Positions 44,638 to 52,550 of a stretch of 64,000 nt of DNA are shown in pieces; position 1 is the stretch's first letter, and each line of letters starts with the position of its first letter. The position numbers were made by a program, and so were the translations under genes. A model generated the notes under the pieces. It was not told the DNA's origin. It did not search any database and saw nothing but the letters and a program-made list of their open reading frames with translations. This DNA comes from Crocinitomicaceae bacterium. Its GTDB lineage: Bacteria > Bacteroidota > Bacteroidia > Flavobacteriales_D > Crocinitomicaceae. The stretch lies in assembly GCA_021325675.1 (NCBI GenBank), contig JAJTCM010000003.1, positions 372,001 through 436,000 on the forward strand, written 5' to 3'.

Positions 44638-46482
44638 TTAGTTACTGAGTAGCATAGAATACATACTTGCATAATATCCCTGGTGGGCCAGTAATTCTTC
44701 GTGCTTACCCATTTCGACTACCTTTCCTTTCTGCAAAACAAGGATCATATCTGCATTTTTAATCGTAGACAAACGGTGGGCGATTACCAGTGAAGTCCTG
44801 TTTTTCATTAGAGATTCCAGGGCTTCATGTACATTTTTTTCGCTTTCGGAGTCCAGTGCGGAAGTTGCTTCGTCCAGGATCAGAATGGATGGATCGCGCA
44901 AAATGGCCCGGGCAATGGAAATCCGCTGTTTCTGTCCGCCGGAAAGCTTGTTCCCCCGTTCACCGATCCGGGTATCATAGCCATTTTCAAGGTTCATGAT
45001 AAAATCGTGGGCATGGGCTACCTTCGCTGCTTCGATGATTTTTTCCTCGCTGCAGTCTTCCAGGCCGAAAGCGATGTTATTCCGTACGGAGTCGTTGAAA
45101 AGAATGGACTCCTGGTTAACGACGCTTACCTGGCGGCGCAAATCGCTGTCGCTGATGTTCCGGATATCGATATCGTCAAACATCACTGCTCCTTCATTGA
45201 CTTTGTAGAATTTCAGGATCAGGTCGGCAATCGTTGATTTACCGCTGCCGGATTCTCCTACGAGCGCCAGCATTTTCCCTTTCGGGATTTCAAAAGAAAG
45301 GTTTTCGAGCACCCAGTCATCGCTGTATTTAAAGCCTACATTTTGGAAAGAAATCCCTTTGTGGATCCCGTCAAAAGGCACCGGATCGGGTGTTTCGTGA
45401 ATTTCTTCGTCCATTTGCATCACTTCCTCGTAGCGCGCATAAGAAACCTGTGCTTTCTGAATAGTAGAAGCGGAAGTGGCAATTCCCTGGATCGGGCGCA
45501 AAAGCTGGGAAAAAAGAATGATAAAGGTTACAAACTGCGGGCCGTCCAGCTCGGATTTCCCGTTGCCGTCAAGGATCATCGAACCGCCAAACCACACGAG
45601 ACCGATCATCACCATCGAGCCCAACACTTCGTTGAGCGGTGAAGACAAATCTTTTTTCCGGTAGGTTTTAGTCAGCAGGTAACGATGGCGCTCATTAATG
45701 CCTTCGAAGGTTTTTTTGATGTAAGCCGAAGCGTCAAAAGCTTTGATTACGCGCATTCCGCCGAAATTTTCTTCCAGGGTTGAGAGTAAAACGCCCATTT
45801 GTTCCTGGCCTTGTTTTGCAGTGCGTTTCAGGCTTTTACCGATCCGTGAGATAATAAACGCGGAAACAGGCAGTAAGATCAGTGAAAAAAGTGTCAGCTG
45901 CGGACTGATGTAGATCAGGGTAACCAGGCTCAGGATAATCGCAATCGGCTCGCGGAAAACCAGCTCCAGCATCGCTTGTGAGGCAAATTCAAATTCACCG
46001 ATATCGTTATTGATCCGGGCCATGAGGTCACCTTTACGCTCTTCCGTATAAAAAGACATCGGCAGGCGCAGGGATTTTTCGAAGAGCTTGCGACGCAGGT
46101 CTTTCACAACGGCTACTTTGATGAAGGAATGGTTGTAAATCGCCAGGTAACGGAACAAGCCTTTGAGAAAAAACGCTACAAGTACCGAGATACACACGAA
46201 AAACAGGGCGAATTTCGGATCGTTTTTTACCATTTGCTGCATTTCATACTGGTACATGTCGGAGCACCAGCCAAAGAAATTCGACCAGTTGTTTTTCAAA
46301 ACCGGGCGCGCCATCATTTCCATTTTGGCATCTTTATCCGGGAAAATCAGCTGTAAAAACGGAATGAACAGTACCAGCGACAAGAGGTTGAAAATCACGA
46401 AAAGCAGGTTGTAGAACACAACAAGGAAGGCCGTCCATTTGTAGGAAACCGAAATACTGTAAATTTTCCAAAAACCTTTCAT
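44638..46482 (-). CDS. MsbA-like ABC exporter
   Basis: This 614-residue half-transporter fuses a six-helix type IV exporter domain (to about residue 345) to an ABC ATPase. The ATPase has Walker A GESGSGKST near 400, the signature LSGGQKQR, and Walker B ILILDEATSALD, followed by the H-loop IAHRLST. The family moves lipids, lipid A or peptides across the inner membrane; the lone, accessory-free context favours an MsbA-like lipid flippase. The TATTTTTG -7 element ends 7 bases before the ATG. Confidence 0.9.
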   Translation of the reverse strand: MKGFWKIYSISVSYKWTAFLVVFYNLLFVIFNLLSLVLFIPFLQLIFPDKDAKMEMMARPVLKNNWSNFFGWCSDMYQYEMQQMVKNDPKFALFFVCISVLVAFFLKGLFRYLAIYNHSFIKVAVVKDLRRKLFEKSLRLPMSFYTEERKGDLMARINNDIGEFEFASQAMLELVFREPIAIILSLVTLIYISPQLTLFSLILLPVSAFIISRIGKSLKRTAKQGQEQMGVLLSTLEENFGGMRVIKAFDASAYIKKTFEGINERHRYLLTKTYRKKDLSSPLNEVLGSMVMIGLVWFGGSMILDGNGKSELDGPQFVTFIILFSQLLRPIQGIATSASTIQKAQVSYARYEEVMQMDEEIHETPDPVPFDGIHKGISFQNVGFKYSDDWVLENLSFEIPKGKMLALVGESGSGKSTIADLILKFYKVNEGAVMFDDIDIRNISDSDLRRQVSVVNQESILFNDSVRNNIAFGLEDCSEEKIIEAAKVAHAHDFIMNLENGYDTRIGERGNKLSGGQKQRISIARAILRDPSILILDEATSALDSESEKNVHEALESLMKNRTSLVIAHRLSTIKNADMILVLQKGKVVEMGKHEELLAHQGYYASMYSMLLSN

Positions 46483-46489
46483 CTGAGCG

Positions 46490-46497
46490 CAAAAATA
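46490..46497 (-). promoter_or_regulatory. -7 element TATTTTTG, 7 bases before the ABC exporter ATG
   Basis: Minus-strand TATTTTTGC matches TAnnTTTG and would start the transcript within a few bases of the ATG at 46482. Confidence 0.6.
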
Positions 46498-46504
46498 CTT
46501 ATTA

Positions 46505-46675
46505 TAATGGAAAATTGAGAATGTAGAATGTAGAATTATTCCGCTGCGCGGATTTATAGATTCGTGGATTCGAAGATTGCCACCCCTTCCTCCTGATAGC
46601 TATCGGGACTCAGGGAAGAAGCACACTTTCAACTTTCAATTTTCAATTCTTCATTCTCCATTCTTCATTTTTCCT
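46505..46675. repeat. Intergenic repeat cluster between the ABC exporter and rbfA
   Basis: AATGGAAAATTGAGAATGTA and repeats of GTAGAAT lie at 46505-46541. A near-palindrome CCTGATAGCTATCGGG lies at about 46592-46607. TTTCAACTTTCAATTTTCAA and TTCATTCTCCATTCTTCATT follow at about 46626-46673. The outer parts are roughly inverted copies of each other, as at 35619-35695. Confidence 0.55.
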
Positions 46676-46683
46676 TATCTTTG
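46676..46683 (+). promoter_or_regulatory. rbfA -7 element TATCTTTG, 4 bases from the ATG
   Basis: TATCTTTG is followed by CAGC and the ATG at 46688, giving a transcript with essentially no leader. Confidence 0.65.
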
Positions 46684-46687
46684 CAGC

Positions 46688-47026
46688 ATGGCATCAATCA
46701 GACAAAATAAAATCGAGGGCGTTATCCAGGAAGAACTTTCTGTTTTTTTTCAGCGGAATGCCCGTGAAATTTGCCTGGGGGCGATGGTGACCGTTACGAT
46801 TGTACGGGTGACACCTGATCTTTCGCTGGCCCGTGTTTTCCTGAGTATTTTTGCCGGACCGGACAAGAAGGAAGTGTTGGAATCCATCCAGCAGAATACC
46901 GGAAAAATCCGCGGTGAAGTAGGCAAACGCCTTAAAAACATGCGCAAAATCCCGGAGCTGATCTTCAAAATCGACGACTCATTGGATTATGCCATTGAGA
47001 TTGACAAACTGTTATCCAAAAAATAA
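46688..47026 (+). CDS. rbfA: Ribosome-binding factor A
   Basis: The 112-residue KH-fold protein binds the 30S subunit during 16S rRNA maturation. It has RQNKIEGVIQEELS at the N-terminus, VTIVRVTPDLSLARVFLSI in the middle and the closing IPELIFKIDDSLDYAIEIDKLL. The frame is open to 46577, but this ATG fits the family start and the promoter. It is the first gene of a tight operon: the next reading frame, in the same phase, resumes right after its TAA. Confidence 0.93.
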   Translation: MASIRQNKIEGVIQEELSVFFQRNAREICLGAMVTVTIVRVTPDLSLARVFLSIFAGPDKKEVLESIQQNTGKIRGEVGKRLKNMRKIPELIFKIDDSLDYAIEIDKLLSKK

Positions 47027-47029
47027 CCC

Positions 47030-48247
47030 ATCAACGTTCCGTTTTACATAGCGAGGAGATACCTGTCTTCTAAGCGAAAGAAGAATGTTATCCACCTGAT
47101 TACGCGGATCTCCGTTATCGGGATCATGGTTACGACTGCTGCGCTGATCATCCTGATTGCAGCTTTCAACGGCATCGAATCCATGGTAGAGCGCCTTTAC
47201 AGCTCGTTTGACTCCAACCTGACAATTCATCCGAAAACCGGTAAAACCTTTGACGAAAAAACCCTTGACCTGGGAAAAATCAGGCAAACGGAAGGAGTTG
47301 CGTACGTTTCCAAAGCGATCGAAGAAATCGTTATTCTCAAGCACGAAAAAAAATGGGTGAACGCCAAGCTTTTTGCCGTTGAGAAAGATTTCCTGAAACT
47401 GGCGGCAGTTCAGCAGCACATGGTGGATGGAAATGCCGTTTTGGAAAGCCGCGGTGAAAACTTCGGGCTGATCGGCGCTACCTTGCTGGATAAGCTGCAG
47501 GGTTTTATCCCGGAACACGGCTACGAAAGTATTTTTGTTTATTTCCCGAAGCGGAACGCTAAAGTGAATGCGCTTTCCAGTCCTTTCCGGACGGAGCTCC
47601 TCAAAATTTCGGGGCGCATCAATTACAACAAAGAAGTGAACGAGGAAGCTTTGCTGATCCCGCTGAAAATGGGGCAGGAAATGCTCGATTACGAAGGGAA
47701 AATTTCTGCCGTTTTCGTCAACTGCAAACAAAAAGACCAGCTATACGATGTGAAAGAAAGGCTCGAAGCGCAATTGGGCGGCAATTTTGAAGTGAAAACC
47801 CATTTCGAGAAAAACGCGCTGATCTACCAGACGAGCAAGACCGAAAAGGTGATCGTTATCTGCATCCTGGTTTTCATTTTCATCCTGGCAATTTTCAACC
47901 TGATTGCTTCCCTGACGATGCTTTACATTGAAAAAAAGGACAATATCTTGACGCTGAAAAGTATGGGGGCGGGCCCGGGCTTTATTTTCCGGATCTTTTT
48001 CTTCGAAGGCCTGCTGATTTCTTTCAAAGGGATCTTTTTAGGGCTGATCCTCGGCCTGGTAATCGCCTTCTGCCAATACTATTTTAAAATCCTCATCCTA
48101 CCGAATTCGGGCGGACAAGCCTTTCCGATGTGGATCACGCTGGATGATAGTTTATTAGTATTTGGAATTGTTTCAATTATTTCTATATTAGCATCGTATT
48201 TCACGATTTCATTTCTAATCAAAAACCAGTTGCAGCATGAGCAATAA
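47030..48247 (+). CDS. LolC/LolE-type lipoprotein-release ABC permease (ATC start proposed)
   Basis: The 405-residue permease has the MacB/FtsX layout: one N-terminal helix (VIHLITRISVIGIMVTTAALIILIAAFNG), a large periplasmic domain (to about 265), and three C-terminal helices with LKSMGAGPGFIFRIFFFEGLLISF. It works with an ABC ATPase (not adjacent) to release lipoproteins to the outer membrane. The conserved N-terminus NVPFYIARRYLSS begins 6 bases after the rbfA stop, but no ATG, GTG or TTG lies in frame before 47126. Starting at 47126 would remove half of the first helix, so I propose ATC at 47030. It overlaps the lacI-type gene by 11 bases. Confidence 0.78.
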   Translation: MNVPFYIARRYLSSKRKKNVIHLITRISVIGIMVTTAALIILIAAFNGIESMVERLYSSFDSNLTIHPKTGKTFDEKTLDLGKIRQTEGVAYVSKAIEEIVILKHEKKWVNAKLFAVEKDFLKLAAVQQHMVDGNAVLESRGENFGLIGATLLDKLQGFIPEHGYESIFVYFPKRNAKVNALSSPFRTELLKISGRINYNKEVNEEALLIPLKMGQEMLDYEGKISAVFVNCKQKDQLYDVKERLEAQLGGNFEVKTHFEKNALIYQTSKTEKVIVICILVFIFILAIFNLIASLTMLYIEKKDNILTLKSMGAGPGFIFRIFFFEGLLISFKGIFLGLILGLVIAFCQYYFKILILPNSGGQAFPMWITLDDSLLVFGIVSIISILASYFTISFLIKNQLQHEQ

Positions 48248-49229
48248 AAAACTTTCACTGTCCGATTTAGCGAACATTTTAGGCATTTCGAAATCGACTG
48301 TTTCCTTTGTTTTAAATAACAAGGGCGACAAATACAATATCAGCAAGGAAACGCAAAAGCTCATTCTCGAAAAAGCGAAAGAGCTCAATTTCGTACCGAA
48401 CTTTTTTGCCAAAAGCCTGCGTGAAGGAAAAACCAAAACCATTGGACTCGTTGTTGCCGATATTTCGAACGCATTTTACGGCGAGCTCAGCAAGATGATC
48501 CAGGAAGAGCTTTATCACCACGATTACAAGCTTTTTATCGTTAATACGAATGATAACAAGGAAATTGAGCTGCAACTGATCCGCGATTTGATCAACCGTT
48601 CGATCGACGGACTGATCGTTGCCCCGTGCAACCCGGTGGAGAACCTCAAAGATTTGTTCAACAGCACGCCAATTCCAATCGTTTTCGTGGACCGTTACGG
48701 AGACAATAAAGCCGATTTCGTTGGCGTAAATAATTATACGGAATCGTTTAACCTGATCCAAAAATTCAGCAAAAAACCGGATTACCTGGGGGTATTTTAC
48801 TACGAAAAGGATAAAATTTCAACGATCCAGCTGCGAATCAACGGGATCAAGGATTCCTGTGCAAAACAAAATATCAAAATGGAATTGATTAATGTGCACG
48901 ATTACCCGGACAACCTCACTAAAAAAGTGGAGGACCTGCGCAAGAAAAAAATGGATGCCGGTATCGCGCTCAACAACAAGGTGGCATTGCAGGTGCTCTC
49001 ATCCATCAATGATTTGAAGGTAAACATCCCGAAAGAAATGGCGTTTATTTCTTTTGACGATTCGGAAGCTTTCCCTTATCTTACGACACCGGTTTCAGCG
49101 CTTAAACAGCCCATCAAGGAAATCGGAAAGGAAACGGTGAACCAACTGATCCGCAGGCTTTCTGAAGAGCAAATTCCCGGTAAGTGTGTTGAGTTTTCCT
49201 GCCAGTTTGTAGCGCGGAATTCTCATTAA
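48237..49229 (+). CDS. LacI/GalR-family transcriptional regulator
   Basis: The 330-residue repressor has the LacI N-terminal helix-turn-helix LSLSDLANILGISKSTVSFVLNN at 6-28 followed by the hinge helix (FAKSLREGKTKTIGLVV). A periplasmic-binding-protein-like effector domain then runs to the end (DISNAFYGEL, RSIDGLIVAPC, FVDRYGD, MAFISFDDSEAFPYLTTPVSALKQP). LacI members sense sugars or nucleosides. The ATG overlaps the permease stop by 11 bases, so it is co-transcribed with rbfA and the permease, an unusual place for a sugar repressor. Confidence 0.92.
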   Translation: MSNKKLSLSDLANILGISKSTVSFVLNNKGDKYNISKETQKLILEKAKELNFVPNFFAKSLREGKTKTIGLVVADISNAFYGELSKMIQEELYHHDYKLFIVNTNDNKEIELQLIRDLINRSIDGLIVAPCNPVENLKDLFNSTPIPIVFVDRYGDNKADFVGVNNYTESFNLIQKFSKKPDYLGVFYYEKDKISTIQLRINGIKDSCAKQNIKMELINVHDYPDNLTKKVEDLRKKKMDAGIALNNKVALQVLSSINDLKVNIPKEMAFISFDDSEAFPYLTTPVSALKQPIKEIGKETVNQLIRRLSEEQIPGKCVEFSCQFVARNSH

Positions 49230-49254
49230 GCTGCACAAAAATATAGGATACAAG

Positions 49255-49315
49255 TTTTTTTCTTTGGATCGCAAAAAGTCGCGAAGTAAGCGCAAAGTCC
49301 GCCAAAGCAGACAAT
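49255..49315. repeat. Degenerate GCAAAG/GCGAAG word repeat
   Basis: Words TCGCAAAAAGTCGCGAAGTA, AGCGCAAAGTCC and GCCAAAGCAG follow each other, matching the word family at 17920-18030 and 58470-58585. Confidence 0.45.
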
Positions 49316-49349
49316 GTACCTCTGTGTGATTTTACGAGACCTTTATCAC

Positions 49350-49393
49350 AAAAAAAGAGAATGATTAAGCTGTCGCCAGTTAAAACATTCTCT
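49350..49393 (-). terminator. Terminator of the lectin-domain T9SS gene
   Basis: On the minus strand AGAGAATG pairs with CATTCTCT around a long loop and is followed by TTTTTT. Confidence 0.65.
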
Positions 49394-49400
49394 CTTCTCA

Positions 49401-49454
49401 GTTTAACGTGCTGTTCAAAAACCTAACAACATCTAATACCCTTGCACGTTAAAC
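49401..49454 (-). repeat. Perfect 11-base inverted repeat in the 3' region of the lectin-domain gene
   Basis: GTTTAACGTGC at 49401-49411 is matched by its complement GCACGTTAAAC at 49444-49454 with a 32-base loop. It lies between the stop codon (49472) and the terminator, so the transcript ends in two stacked hairpins. Confidence 0.65.
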
Positions 49455-49471
49455 CCTGTATTTATCTGTAT

Positions 49472-51508
49472 TTATTCTTTGTAGAATTTGCGGGTCACTT
49501 TTTGCTCACCTGAAAACAAGTGCACCATATACATTCCTGCGCTCAGGCTTCCCACCTGGATCTTTTCTGCGTTTAAGCCTTTCTCCGGTGAAAGATCTTT
49601 TTCCATTACAATTCTTCCTGTATAATCATAAATTCCCAGGCGGTGACCGGCTTCCCCGGCTGTATTGTATTCCAGGTGAAGCTCGTTTCCGTGCTGTGAC
49701 AAATTTTCGATACCCAGCTGGAGGTTTTTCTCCTGGCAGGAAGATGCAATTACGTCAAAGGTTTGGGAAATCCCGTTATGATCGGTTTGGGAAAGACGGT
49801 AATAAACTGTTCCCGAAAGCTGTTCCTGGTCGAGCACTTCGTAATCTGCATGAGACGTTTTAATTCCCGGGGGGGCGATCACTTCCAGCACTTCAAAGTG
49901 GATCCCGTCGACAGATCTTTCCAGCGTGAAAAAAGCGTTGTCATTTTCGCTGGCCGTTGACCAGTAAATTTTACGGTAATTTTCATAACAATAGGTATTG
50001 AAGCTCATCAGCTCAACCGGCAGCAAAATAGCAGGATTACAAAAGGACTGGCTGTTGTTCAAACCGCCCGTTGAAGCCGTGAAGCCAAAGTATGGCGTAT
50101 TCGTCCCAAAAACAGTCAGGGGATTGAAAGTACTGGAAATCGTACCGTAAGTGGTTGTCAGCGCAGTATTCATAATCGCTGCTGTCAGCGTATTTGTCCC
50201 TGAAGTCCAGGAAATCCGTAAAATATGGTTTAAGCCATTTTCAATGTTGTAATTCGAGCCGCCGTTTTGAAGCCTGACCGCTACAGGTGTTGCCGGACGC
50301 TCACCTGCTCCTGTGGCATCACAGCTGAAATCCAGGTTCGGGTTAATTGTTCCGCCAAGCCAGATATCAAGATGGTCCGGGTCTTCCGCTCCTGAACAGC
50401 CGATGAAATTGGTGCTGAAATCATCCCTGTCTTCGTAATTCAGGTAAGTATCTATTTCCACAATAACGGAATTGAGTATCCCTCCTGCTCCAAGCGATCC
50501 TCCCGCCGTTCCGCATTTACACCGGCCCTGCGGATCATTTTGCATCACAAAAGCCATTCCATCTGCACCTGCGTCAGAGCTTCCGAGGTTCACTGTAAAG
50601 TCATAGCTGAAATTAGCCCCGAAATTCAGGACAGAGTTCATATCCCAGGCGCAGCCCCGCTGATCGTTTGTATTCGTTGTAAGGCTCACACAGTTATAAG
50701 GCGAAGGAGAAGCAGCATCATCCACCATCGTATACTGCGGGTTGCCTGACGCGGCGCTTGTAAAAGAGCGCACTGTGCAGCCGGCCGCTGACCCGGATGA
50801 GTTTTTCGGGCGGATTTGCCAGTAATACACCGTTGAGGCATTGGTGCTTACCGCCAGGCTTGTTGCCGTGGTGTTGCTGTAAAAGGGAGGTGGATTAACT
50901 GTTCCGAAATAAACATCGTAGCTATCGACTGAAGTACAACCGGAAGTGGCCGGGGCTGTCCAGGTCAGCGATCCGCACTGTGCTACCCCTGTTGCCCCGT
51001 CGGCCGGGGAATTGAGCGTTGCACAGGCAGGAACGCCGGGTGTACAACAGGTAATTCCGAGTGAAAAGGTTCCTGTTGCACTGCTGAACCCGTTGACTAA
51101 TATGTAATAATTTGTACCGACTGCAGTAACAAAAGTAACCGTTGATTGTACTCCGCAGCCATCATCATTGCTTGTTACACAGCTTGCCAGGGAAGCGCCG
51201 CAGCCAGAACCGGAGTATACATTAATTTTTGTATCATAAGAAGTGCCTGAGCACAAAGCCGCTGTTACCGTTGAACCGTTCCCCGTATACACATACCAGA
51301 CACCTCCCGCTGTAGGCGCTGTACCACAGGCAGGCAAGGTAGTTTCACCGGTTGTTGTTGAATTCACTGTTGTTCCGCTGTATGAATTGCCGCATGTTAC
51401 CGCAACTGCGTTTGAGCAAGCATCATTTGCCGGCGTACCACCTCCACCACCGGCGTAAGCCATGCATGTGATCGTAAGGAAAAGTATAGCGAGTAAGAGT
51501 GTCTTCAT
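49472..51508 (-). CDS. L-type-lectin-domain surface protein with T9SS type A sorting domain
   Basis: The 678-residue product starts MKTLLLAILFLTITCMAYAG, a signal peptide. A Cys-rich module follows (about 25-155, with VWYVYTG and SYDTKINVYSG), then a fibronectin-like module and a legume-lectin-like module at about 265-440 (ADGMAFVMQNDPQG, SVIVEIDTYLNYEDRDDF, DHLDIWLGG). The T9SS module VELMSFNTYCYENYRKIYWSTAS and its sorting end (GMYMVHLFSG) close the protein. It probably binds carbohydrate at the surface. The ATG at 51508 is used because the longer TTG start at 51535 overlaps the -7 element. Confidence 0.88.
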   Translation of the reverse strand: MKTLLLAILFLTITCMAYAGGGGGTPANDACSNAVAVTCGNSYSGTTVNSTTTGETTLPACGTAPTAGGVWYVYTGNGSTVTAALCSGTSYDTKINVYSGSGCGASLASCVTSNDDGCGVQSTVTFVTAVGTNYYILVNGFSSATGTFSLGITCCTPGVPACATLNSPADGATGVAQCGSLTWTAPATSGCTSVDSYDVYFGTVNPPPFYSNTTATSLAVSTNASTVYYWQIRPKNSSGSAAGCTVRSFTSAASGNPQYTMVDDAASPSPYNCVSLTTNTNDQRGCAWDMNSVLNFGANFSYDFTVNLGSSDAGADGMAFVMQNDPQGRCKCGTAGGSLGAGGILNSVIVEIDTYLNYEDRDDFSTNFIGCSGAEDPDHLDIWLGGTINPNLDFSCDATGAGERPATPVAVRLQNGGSNYNIENGLNHILRISWTSGTNTLTAAIMNTALTTTYGTISSTFNPLTVFGTNTPYFGFTASTGGLNNSQSFCNPAILLPVELMSFNTYCYENYRKIYWSTASENDNAFFTLERSVDGIHFEVLEVIAPPGIKTSHADYEVLDQEQLSGTVYYRLSQTDHNGISQTFDVIASSCQEKNLQLGIENLSQHGNELHLEYNTAGEAGHRLGIYDYTGRIVMEKDLSPEKGLNAEKIQVGSLSAGMYMVHLFSGEQKVTRKFYKE

Positions 51509-51532
51509 GGCAGTTTTTTGAAATCTTAGCAG

Positions 51533-51560
51533 CAAATATACACTAAAACGATTTAGTCAA
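51533..51560 (-). promoter_or_regulatory. Promoter with palindrome in the spacer (TTG-N17-TATATTTG)
   Basis: Minus-strand TATATTTG at 51533-51540 has a TTG at 51558-51560 exactly 17 bases upstream. The 14-base palindrome CTAAAACGATTTAG at 51543-51556 lies between the two elements, a position expected for a repressor site. Confidence 0.65.
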
Positions 51561-51633
51561 AAATTTAATTAATACATCTTTTTGTCATAATTGCACTTCC
51601 AAGCACTTCAAATATAGGGAAGATGCTGAAAAA

Positions 51634-51660
51634 CTAAATCAATTTACTAAATGCATTTAG
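51634..51660. promoter_or_regulatory. Two abutting CTAAA-N4-TTTA palindromes
   Basis: CTAAATCAATTTAC at 51634-51647 and the perfect palindrome CTAAATGCATTTAG at 51647-51660 share one base. Both match the spacer palindrome at 51543-51556. Confidence 0.5.
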
Positions 51661-51721
51661 GGTAAAGATTGTAATCCTAAATTTTTTTTGCTCAAAAAAA
51701 AGCGCTTTGGAAATAGTTTTT

Positions 51722-51729
51722 TACCTTTG
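51722..51729 (+). promoter_or_regulatory. -7 element TACCTTTG of the SCO1-like gene
   Basis: TACCTTTG fits TAnnTTTG and ends 7 bases before the ATG at 51737, implying a very short leader. Confidence 0.6.
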
Positions 51730-51736
51730 CCAACGT

Positions 51737-52408
51737 ATGGCGAGAGTTCTCATCCTGTTATTTATCGCGTGTGGCGGCATCCTGGTTGCCTATTATATGA
51801 TGAAACCGGACGGAAGGCATTCTCCCAAGGTGGTCAACCCCGTTGATGTGAACCCCGAAATGGTTGATTCCACCATGCAGCGCAAGGGCTACGGCCATAA
51901 GATCGGGGAGTTCTCTTTCCTGAATCAGGATGGCAAAACGATTACAGAGGCAGACGTTAAAGGAAAGGTTTTTGTGGCCGAATATTTTTTTACGACCTGC
52001 GGAACGATCTGCCCGAAGATGAATGTGCAGATGCAGCGCGTGCAGAAAGCTTACCTGAATGATGACCGTTTAAAAATCCTGAGCTTTACTGTTGACCCGG
52101 AAGTTGATACTGTTGCCCAAATGAAGCTTTATGCCGATGGGCACGGCGCAAAAAAAGGCAAATGGCACTTCCTGACGGGAGACAAAGCAAAGCTTTATGA
52201 ACTGGCGCGCAAATCATTTTTTGTGCTGAAGCCGGCCGAAGCCCAAAACCTGGGTGACGCAGGCAACGACTTTATACACACGAACAATTTTGTTTTGGTT
52301 GACCAAAAGCTCCGAATCCGCGGTTATTATGACGGTACATCGGAGAAAGACGTGAACCATTTGATTGGAGATATTGGATTGCTGCTGGAGGAGAATGATG
52401 TTGAGTGA
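51737..52408 (+). CDS. SCO1/SenC-type copper chaperone
   Basis: The 223-residue protein has one N-terminal membrane anchor (ARVLILLFIACGGILVAYYM) and a thioredoxin-like domain. The domain carries the CxxxC copper site TTCGTICPK near 97-105 and the distal His in FIHTNNFVLVD near 180-190. SCO proteins deliver copper to, or reduce, the CuA centre of cytochrome c oxidase at the outer face of the inner membrane. The ATG at 51737 is used; the frame opens at 51707 with a TTG that lies before the promoter. Confidence 0.92.
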   Translation: MARVLILLFIACGGILVAYYMMKPDGRHSPKVVNPVDVNPEMVDSTMQRKGYGHKIGEFSFLNQDGKTITEADVKGKVFVAEYFFTTCGTICPKMNVQMQRVQKAYLNDDRLKILSFTVDPEVDTVAQMKLYADGHGAKKGKWHFLTGDKAKLYELARKSFFVLKPAEAQNLGDAGNDFIHTNNFVLVDQKLRIRGYYDGTSEKDVNHLIGDIGLLLEENDVE

Positions 52409-52445
52409 TAAATGAAAAATTGAGAATTGAGAATTAAGAATTGTC
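52409..52445. repeat. GAAAAATTGAGAATTGAG-type degenerate repeat
   Basis: The words AATTGAGAATT, GAGAATTAAG and AATTGTC are iterated immediately after the SCO1-like stop, as in the gaps at 35619-35695 and 46505-46675. Confidence 0.5.
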
Positions 52446-52550
52446 ATTTCCCATAATCCTCCAGGAAGGAAACAGTTTATCTCCCTGGGGTGAAATCCAT
52501 CACTCACAACCGCGGCGGGATTTATCATTCAATAATTATAAAAATAAACT

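Noticed and set aside
47012-47731. 239-codon minus-strand frame over the permease
   Set aside because: Antisense shadow; the + strand codes a recognised permease.
47126-48247. ATG at 47126 as the permease start
   Set aside because: It would cut the first membrane helix and drop the conserved cytoplasmic N-terminus that is present in frame just upstream.
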